From Megaustenia siamemsis (Eukaryota > Mollusca > Gastropoda > Stylommatophora > Ariophantidae): DNA of 64,000 bases. Position numbers and translations under genes: made by a program. Below, piece after piece: positions 56,778 to 64,000 of this stretch; within the stretch, counting starts at the first letter, position 1, and each line of letters starts with the position of its first letter. Where the stretch lies: contig JAVIAB010000024.1 of NCBI GenBank assembly GCA_032433765.1, positions 10,035,821 through 10,099,820 of the forward strand, given 5' to 3'. The notes beneath the pieces were generated by a model. It was not told where the DNA came from and ran no database searches. It saw only the letters and a program-made list of their open reading frames with translations.

Positions 56778-57160
56778 ATCAAGTACCGCGCCTGCTGGCG
56801 TAGGTGATCATGTCTCTCCACAATTTTCGATCTCGACATTTATTTATCATTTCTGTTGTTGATCTTCTGCCAAGCCATTCTCTTAAGCTGTCTGTTATCT
56901 TTTCTTCTTGCTTCCCTCTATCTCATCGTCCCTCAATTTTTCCAGTTGTCACAATATATCCAAACTGTTCCCTTCTCATTACATGGCTAAAAAAAAATGA
57001 TCATTGTTTCTTCCTAATATTGGAAATTAGTTCTCCTTTTACTTTGGCCTCTTTCATAACGCTTTCATTACTCTTCTTAGCTGTCAATGGTATTCTCAAC
57101 ATTCTTCTGTAAAACATTTCTACTGCCTCCAGTGAATTTCTTGTCTGTTGTCTATATCCT
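56778..57160 (-). pseudogene. LINE tail fragment ('MWFYRRML' family)
   Basis: The minus strand reads VEMFYRRMLRIPLTAKKSNE, then KGELISNIRKK, MRREQFGYIVTTGKI-like and the end WRDMITYASRRG. It has a stop and a short insertion (a-tract at ~56990). Confidence 0.83.
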
Positions 57161-57804
57161 GACAAACAGTCAGTCATTGAAAAGACAAAAATGATCAAAA
57201 AGTCTGTGATAGATCTGAGAGGACGTACACATGAGCATGTTGTTTGTTCTCCCAGTGACTGCCTCTCTTCCTTGTCAATATTTCAAAAATGCGTTACAAG
57301 AACGTAGTTGTGTTGTATTGCGATTTTCACCAATCTGCGATGTTTTATGCCCTCTGGCCCGACACATCCGATTTAGCATATTCTATTTGGATGCAGGGTT
57401 TTCTTTCATCTTTCATTCTTTCACGGCTGACCAGGATAATTTATTTGTTTCTGGAGCCACTATGGAAGTTGGTATATGATCTTGATCAGCTAAGAGTCAC
57501 TGTTCTTGACGGTAAAAGACATCTATGTGTCTCTGACTCCTTTCAGGTACAGACTTGATTCATCGACTCAACTGAGATCTACTTTGTGCAGGTCTGGAAT
57601 GTTTAATAATAAAACTGATCAATGAATGTTTGAAACATGTCTCTTTAAAGACCATATTCCTCTGTCTTCTCAGATTGCTCAGTTTTTCAATGAAACAGTG
57701 TGGGTAAGTAATATAACCAAGATGGAACATGTGAATGTGTAGTAAGCAAAACGTGAACGAATTACAACTCATAGATTATTAATTTTTTTTCGAACTATAT
57801 ATAC
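57161..57804. other. No gene recognised
   Basis: The plus frame 57289-57558 (89 codons) is Cys/Phe/Trp-rich and unrecognised. It could be a host exon fragment or noise. Confidence 0.3.
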
Positions 57805-57990
57805 GACATATGAAAGCGAAACATGGATACAGGACGGCAAATGAAAAGGCGATTAGGGGCCACAGAAATGGTGTTTCTCAGAAGAATGTTGAAAATATCC
57901 TAGACAGCTACAATAATAGAATGAGGAAATTATTAGGGGATCAACACAAAAATGCAGCTGGTAAAAGCATCAATCGTTTGTTTTTTTCAA
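57805..57990 (+). pseudogene. LINE tail fragment (separate family)
   Basis: The readings YESETWI and, in another frame, RRLGATEMVFLRRMLKI match the 'YGSETW ... RRLEATEMWFLRRMLRI' block common in LINE C-termini. It is frameshifted. Confidence 0.6.
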
Positions 57991-58017
57991 GGACATTATG
58001 AGAAAATAAAAATTGGA

Positions 58018-58075
58018 AATGAGTTATTGAATTATTTGCTGGTCATCATAATTGCACTCCGAACATGTTCATACA
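58018..58075 (-). pseudogene. Scrap of the RNase H-type LINE 3' end
   Basis: ctggtcatcataattgcact plus ccgaacatg matches 24665-24705 and therefore the same LINE family. Confidence 0.6.
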
Positions 58076-58104
58076 TATTCAAGTCAACGAAGCTGGACAG
58101 GACA

Positions 58105-58345
58105 CTCACTGCGATAACCAACTGAGAGTATTACAAGACAAGTCGTTTTAAGTAACCCCCACGGAATGAAACAAAGAGAAAGTGCAGACATACTTGGAGA
58201 AGACAGATGGAAACAGAGCTTAAGATGGGGAAGATATCGAGTTAAGTTAAGATAATATCAACATGCAGCACGCATTATGGAGTATCTGTTGAAAACATCT
58301 GCTCCATATGGGATTGAAAGAAACAAGAAAACGTTGCACGAAATG
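58105..58345 (+). pseudogene. Divergent RTE LINE 3' fragment
   Basis: tcactgcgataaccaactga, acttggagaagacagatgga and catctgctccatatgggat match the order of 6745-6960 with many substitutions, so it is an older copy. Confidence 0.65.
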
Positions 58346-58469
58346 AATCTTCAAAATAAGAAGCCAATCAAGATCACGCGCCAAACTATAACATGAGAAA
58401 ACACTAGACGATTATAGATCACGAGATCAAATGAAGGAAATAGGAATCACTTTATGCCTTCATGTGGAC

Positions 58470-58640
58470 ACCGCGAGACTTAAGAAGGTAACACTTTACA
58501 CAATGTAATTAAATGAGAAGGTGGGCTTAACTATTGACTTAAGAAGGGAACACTTTACACAATGCAATTAAATGAGAAGGTGGGCTTAACTATTGACTTA
58601 AGAAGAGAACACTTTACACAATGTAATTAAATGATAGGCC
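58470..58640. repeat. 59-bp tandem repeat
   Basis: Three units combine gacttaagaagggaacactt with tacacaatgcaattaaatga and gaaggtgggcttaactatt. Confidence 0.92.
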
Positions 58641-58784
58641 TAACAAACATCTATAGAGATAAACAAAACCAAAGGCAGCTGACAATCATTCATCAGGAAA
58701 GGGGCATTTTTATTTCTGCTCCATGTCCCCTCACTGGTCAATGATGAAAATGAATAATGGTGAGTTAATCAATAACTGTCAATT

Positions 58785-59175
58785 GACAATCACGTAGATA
58801 CATACTTTCATTAATGGATGCTTACGCAGGATAAAAGGATTGAAATGGCAGGACAAAATCACTAACATAGAATTATGGAAATGTACCAGTCAAATACCAG
58901 TGGATAAATAGATACAGCGAAGACGATGGCGCTGGATAGGACACACACTATAGAAGCCAACTGAGAGTATTACACAACAGACCCTTTTTTGAAATCCCCA
59001 GGGGAAAAGACAAAGAGAAAGAGCAAGGAATTCTTGGAGAAAACAGATAGAAGCAGAGATGAAGATGATGGGGAAGACATGGAATGATCTTAAAAGAATG
59101 GCAAAAAAACAGAACGACTTGGAAAGTGTTTGTTGAAGACCTATGCTCAACTGTGAGCTAAAAAGGTAGAAGAAG
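58785..59175 (+). pseudogene. RTE LINE 3' fragment
   Basis: Collinear with 6590-6970: FINGCLRRIKGLKWQDKI, then RRRWRWIGHT, KPTESITQQTLF-like, and a complete purine-rich tail (ctgtgagctaaaaaggtaga). It contains stops. The 3' end leads directly into the next minisatellite. Confidence 0.82.
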
Positions 59176-59189
59176 AAGTAGAAGAATCA

Positions 59190-61372
59190 ATAACTGAGTC
59201 TTTAAATGAGTGAGTCAATCAATAACTGAGCCTGTCACTGAGTGAGTCAATCAATAACTGAGCCTATCAATGAGTAAGCTAATCAATAACTGAGCCTATC
59301 AATGAGTGAGTTAATCAATCACTGAGCCTGTCAATGAGTGAGTCAATCAATAACTGAGCCTATCAATGAGTAAACTAATCAATAACTGAGTCTATCAATG
59401 ATTAAGCTAATCAATAACTGAGCCTATCAATGAGTGAGGTATTCAATAACTGAGCCTGTCAATGAGTGAGGCAATCAATAACTGAGCCTGTCAATGAGTG
59501 AGACAATCAATAACTGAGCCTGTCAATGAGTGAGACAATCAATAACTAAGCCTGTCAATGAGTGAGGCAATCAATAACTGAGCCTGTCAATGAGTGAGAC
59601 AATCAATAACTGAGCCTGTCAATGAGTGAGACAATCAATAACTAAGCCTGTCAATGAGTGAGGCAATCAATAACTGAGTCTTTCAATGGGCGAATCAATC
59701 AATGAGTAAGTTTATCAATGAGTAAGTCTATCAATGAGTAAGTCTATCAATGAGTAAGTCTATCAATGAGTGAGTCAATTGATAAGTGAGTCTATCAATG
59801 AGTAAGCCTATCAATGAGTGAGTCAATCGATAAGTTAGCCTATCAATGATTGAGTCAATCAATAACTGAGCCTAACAATGAGTGAGTGAGATAATCAATA
59901 ACTCAGTCTATCAATGAGTGAGGCAATCAATAACGCAGCCTTTCAAAGAGTGAGTCCATCAAAAAGTGAGCCTACCAATGAGTGAACCTATCAATGAATG
60001 AGCATATCAATGAGTAAGCCAATCAATAACTGAGCCTGTCAATCAGTGAGGCAATCAATGACTGAGCCTATCAATGAGTGAGCCAATCAATAACTGAGCC
60101 TATCAATGAGTGAGGCAATCAATATATGAGCATGTCAATGAGTGAGTCAATCAATAACGTAACCTTTCAATGAGTGAGTCAATCAATGACTGAGCCTTTT
60201 AATTGGGGTAGTAAATCAATGAATGAGCCTATCAATGAGTGAGTCAATCAATAACTGAGTCTATCAATGATTGAGTCAATCAGTAACTGAGTCTATCAAT
60301 GAGTGAGCCTGTCAATGAGTGAATCAATCAATGACTGAGCCTTTCAATGGGGGTAGTCAATCAATGAGTGAGCCTATCAATGAGTGAGTCAATCAATAAC
60401 TGAGTCTATCAATGATTGAGTCAATCAATAACTGAGCCTATCAATGATTTAGTCAATCAATAACTGAGTCTATCAATGAGTGAGCCTGTCAATGAGTGAG
60501 TCAATCAATGAATGAGCCTATCAATGAATGAACCTATCAATGACTGAGCCTATCAATGAGTGAGCCTATCAATGAGTGAGCCTATCAATGAATGAGCCTA
60601 TCAATGAATGAGCCTATCAATGAGTGAGCCTATCAATGAGTGAGCCTGTCAATGAGTGAGTCAATCAATGAGTGAGCCTATCAATGAGTGAGCCAGTCAA
60701 TGAGTGAGTCAATCAATGAATAAGCATATCAATGAATGAGCCTATCAATGAATGAGCCTATCAATGAGTGAGCCTATCAATGAGTGAGCCTGTCAATGAG
60801 TGAGTCAATCAATGAATGAGTCTATCAATGAGTGAGCCTATCAATGAGTGAGCTTATAATGACTGAGTCTATCAATGAGTGAGCCTATCGATGAATGAGC
60901 CTATCAATGAATGAGCCTATCAATGAGTGAGCCTATCAATGAGTGAACTTATCAATGATTGAGCCTATCAATGATTGAGCTTATCAATGATTAAGCCTAA
61001 CAATGAATGAGCCTATCAATGAATGAACCTATCAGTGAGTGAGCCTATAAATGAATGAGCCTATCAATGAGTGACCCTATCAATGAATTAGTCTATCAGT
61101 GAATGAGTCTATCAATGATTGAGCCTATCAATGAGTGAACCTATCAATGAGGGAACATATCAATGATTGAGCCTATCAATGAATGAGCCTATCAATGAGT
61201 GAACCTATCAATGAGGGAACATATCAATGAGTGAGCCTATCAATGAGTGAACCTATCAATGAGGGAACATATCAATGAGTGAGCCTATCAATGAATGAGC
61301 CTATCAATGAGTGAACCTATCAATGAGTGAACCTATCATTGAGTGAACCTATCAATGATTGAACCTATCAAA
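59190..61372. repeat. 16-bp / 32-bp minisatellite (2.2 kb)
   Basis: The basic unit is tgagtgagcctatcaa (16 bp). In the left half it is arranged mainly as 32-bp doublets (tgagtgagtcaatcaa plus taactgagcctatcaa), while the right half is mostly the simple 16-bp form. Confidence 0.96.
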
Positions 61373-62030
61373 GAGAAATATGAAACTCTTTTATTCAGAT
61401 TTTTGCAGCAGGAGACAATCTTACCATCAAAAGTAGACCCAGTCGAGCAAGTGTTTGGTGACCTTTAGCTTATTGTCACTCTAAAGGAGATTGGCTCGTC
61501 ATGGTCATGACTCCCAGGTGTCGACCTCCTTCTGCCTTGGACTCTAAGCTTACAATATATTCCTCATAAAACAACTACACTTGCTCAACTCAACACTTCT
61601 GATAGAATCTATGGTATATATATATATATATATATCCGGTCGTATATTTAATTGTCTTGGATTTTACCCATCACATTGATGTCCTCTTCGTGATGTCAGC
61701 AGTCTAAACTGGCTTGTACTTGGAACGTCCTTTTTATATACACTCACGTACACGTTGCTTTTTATTATGGGGTAATTCGGCACAACGGAGTTGATCGGTA
61801 ACTGATAATAAGCGATAAAGATAGGTCGGCCTGGGAACTTCATTCTTTCGAACTGTCGGTATTGCAAACGTCGAGTATAGTAAGATTATAACAGATTTTT
61901 TGTTTGATTCCACTGTCTACATGAATGATTTATCTCGTTCAACGACTGCATAGATGTATTATCGTTATCCGGTCTGGTAGGAGATAAGGACTAGTAATGC
62001 TGAAGATATTCCCAATTATGGTAATACATA
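61373..62030. other. No gene recognised
   Basis: A (TA)n tract lies at ~61615-61634. A 67-codon minus frame (61664-61867) is unrecognised. Confidence 0.35.
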
Positions 62031-62195
62031 GCTACAATGTAGCTCATTCGTTAGGGAGGTGAGTTTTCATCGGACAAATAGTCGGGTTTGATCCTGATCG
62101 ACGGCTTCCAGGTTGACACTAGACTTAAATGTGTACGATATTTTTGTGGGAAAACAGAGGCAACGAGGGCGTATTACTGATAGATGACCCCATAC
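62031..62195 (+). mobile_element. tRNA-derived SINE, copy 4 (divergent)
   Basis: The A-box remnant is tagctcattcgttaggg, the B box gggtttgatcctg and the body gacggcttccaggttgac..gacttaaatg. It is more diverged and shorter than the other copies. Confidence 0.75.
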
Positions 62196-62339
62196 ATAAA
62201 GTCTTTAGGCCAATTAAAAACCACTTGGCCGATAAGATCAGATACCCTATTCGACAAGAAGCTTAACGTTTGCCCAATACCGGTAGTGTCAATAAATACA
62301 TTTTCCTTTAAAACATGGAACACTTGTGTTCGTTGTTTA

Positions 62340-62397
62340 AACTAAACAATGACAGTAAAAAAAAAAAAGAAGTAAAGTACCCTCGTCACGCCAAGTG
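62340..62397 (-). mobile_element. SINE 3' tail fragment (minus strand)
   Basis: Reverse-complemented, it reads cacttggcgtgacgagggta followed by ctttacttc and a T-run, the 3' end of the SINE (compare copy 2 at 26110-26150). It abuts the hAT element. Confidence 0.75.
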
Positions 62398-64000
62398 TAA
62401 GGTGACCATTCGTCCCGGATTGTCCGGGACAGTCCCGCAATTTGACATTTTTTGAACCTTTGTCCCGGATTAGCTGCCGTACCGGTTTTGTCCCGATTTT
62501 GGCATATTTTTTAGCTTTTGTCCCGGATTTGATAAAAATAATTTGGGACACAAACGTTTACCAATTTTGCCATTTCGGTATACGGCGTACATTTCTTCAA
62601 TTAAAAAAATATTATTCCGTTGCTGTGTAGACAATTTTGTTTAATATCAAAACAGTAGAATGCGCTCCTAGTTTTAAATCTCGTATATATTCGTTGTGTT
62701 ACTAACTTTCACTTTCACTTTCGCAAAAAAATGGCAGTGAAGCGTAATTGTAGTTTTAATCAAGATTTACAAAAGGAATACCCTTTTATAAAAAGTCTAC
62801 ATCGTCATCAGACTTCACTGTAAGATGTAATATATGTTCATCCGGGTTTACTATTAACCATAGTGGACGTGGTGATATTAAGAGCCACATAAATAGTGAT
62901 AAACATAAGAGAGCCGTCGCTACTGCTGCATCAAGCTCGTCGTTGACAAATTTTTTCGAGCTGAACAGGTTGGTGACAAAGAAGAACAGTTAGCTGCTAC
63001 AGAAGGTGCCTTTGCATATCATACAGTGATGCACAATCACACGTTTAGATCTATGGACTGCACATCAAAATTGCTTCAGGTAACTTTAGAACCAAAATTT
63101 GCTTGTGCACGTAGGAAAACAGAAGCTATTATTCGGAATGTGTTCACACCCCATGCTCTAAACGAGTTGAGATGTGACCTAGAAAACGTAACATTTATCT
63201 CCGTACTGACAGATGCCTCCAACCACAAAGAAATCAAGATTTTTCCTTTGCTTGTCAGATACTTTGATCGCAATAAGGGACTGAAAGTTAAAATATTAGA
63301 GTTGAAGTCATTGCCGGGTGAAACATCTGATATAGTAAGTAGTTTTCTTATTGACTGTCTAACTGAAAATGGTTTAGAACTGAAAGTAGTTGGATTATGT
63401 GCAGACAACACAAATTCTAATTTTGGGGGCGCTGAAAGAAAAGGACAGAACAATGTTTTCACAAAACTGAAAGAAAACCTTGGACATAGTTTGATAGGTG
63501 TTGGGTGTGCTTGCCATATTTTCCACAACACTGTTCGAGCAGCTGCAGACGTATTGCCTGTTGATGTTGAAATGACTATTGCAAAAATTTATCTGTACTT
63601 CAAATCATACACAGTTAGAGTTGAAAGTCTCAAGGAGTTTTGTCAGTTTGTCGACACAGACTTCCAGATGATTTGAGGTTATGCACAAACTAGGTGGCTT
63701 GCGCTCTTGCCTGCTGTTGAAAGGGTTCTTTACATGTTCCTGCCTCTAAAATCATATTTTCAATCTCAAGACAGATGCCCAGTTTTTATACCGGAATTCT
63801 TTGAAAACCCACTGTCTGAGGCATGGCTTATTTTGGTTCTCAGTCAGGCATCCTCTTTCCACGAAGCAGTGCAGAAAGTAGAGGGACAGATGGTCACTGT
63901 ATTTGAAGTCATTGACAACATCAATAGGTTGAAAGCTATCTTGGAGTCCAAGCTGGAAGACGGCTTCTTGCCATCAAGAGTTCAGATAATCCTTAAAAAG
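62398..64000 (+). mobile_element. hAT DNA transposon, 5' part (runs off the window)
   Basis: The left end has aggtgaccattcgtcccgga and a stem-loop-rich repeat of gtcccgg/ccgggac motifs (62412-62530), a pattern typical of subterminal repeats in hAT elements. The transposase pseudogene follows. The right terminus is outside the window, so the exact TIR could not be matched. Confidence 0.75.
62731..64000 (+). pseudogene. hAT transposase with BED finger, partial
   Basis: The start ATG is at 62731 (MAVKRNCSFNQDLQKEYPF). A one-base loss in an A-run at ~62790 shifts to the frame carrying a BED-type zinc finger (RCNICSS.. H-x5-H). A second one-base loss in the T-run at 62951-62956 shifts to the main frame (EQLAATEGAFAYHTVMHNHT onward). 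Transposase blocks visible are TFISVLTDASN (candidate first Asp), VVGLCADNTNSNFGG (second Asp region), GCACHIFHNTVRAA and, after a TGA at 63674-63676, GYAQTRWLALLPAVERV, a typical hAT 'RW' block. The C-terminal dimerisation domain would lie beyond base 64000. Relative to the other elements it is little decayed. Confidence 0.88.

Overview
The window looks like intergenic DNA from an AT-rich animal genome. I found no host gene with introns, no functional RNA gene and no bacterial gene organisation. It holds LINE retrotransposon fragments of at least four lineages, DNA transposons (a Tc1/mariner-superfamily element with an intact transposase, a mariner tandem pair, a hAT), a tRNA-derived SINE family, a long palindromic element with hammerhead-like motifs, and a very heavy load of minisatellites. 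The LINE/SINE mix suggests a lophotrochozoan, perhaps a gastropod mollusc. That is an inference, because no species-diagnostic gene is present.

Layout. 1-4.8 kb: a LINE RNase H tail, then 21-bp, 50-bp and 39-bp minisatellites. 4.9-7.0 kb: a decayed RTE-type LINE. 7.2-12.4 kb: a CAA/CAG array and a 4.1-kb 34/36-bp array. 12.8-18.5 kb: a SINE, a dispersed repeat, 27- and 37-bp arrays and LINE 3' ends. 18.5-20.6 kb: a complete DNA transposon with TIRs and a 425-residue transposase. 20.7-29.5 kb: a tandemly duplicated LINE tail, a 0.54-kb palindrome, a second SINE and two further LINEs. 30.7-35.2 kb: three abutting minisatellites. 36.5-39.2 kb: a repeat module split by two fused mariner elements. 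39.2-41.2 kb: a second array of the 34/36-bp family. 41.3-46.5 kb: LINE pieces and small arrays. 46.7-51.6 kb: a third SINE, a 3-kb minisatellite and a LINE RNase H domain. 52-61.4 kb: mostly short minisatellites with LINE tails between them. 62.0-64.0 kb: a SINE fragment and a hAT element that runs off the window.

The genes do not form a pathway; all recognisable proteins belong to mobile elements. Only the transposase at 18956-20233 (minus) has an undamaged reading frame of convincing length. The tandem arrays, summed by span, cover about 25 kb (roughly 40% of the window), and several have higher-order structure. The most notable items are the DDE transposon with about 83 residues between its last two catalytic positions, the 0.33-kb module found beside different minisatellites, the palindrome with hammerhead-like motifs, and a minisatellite that may have been seeded by a SINE tail.
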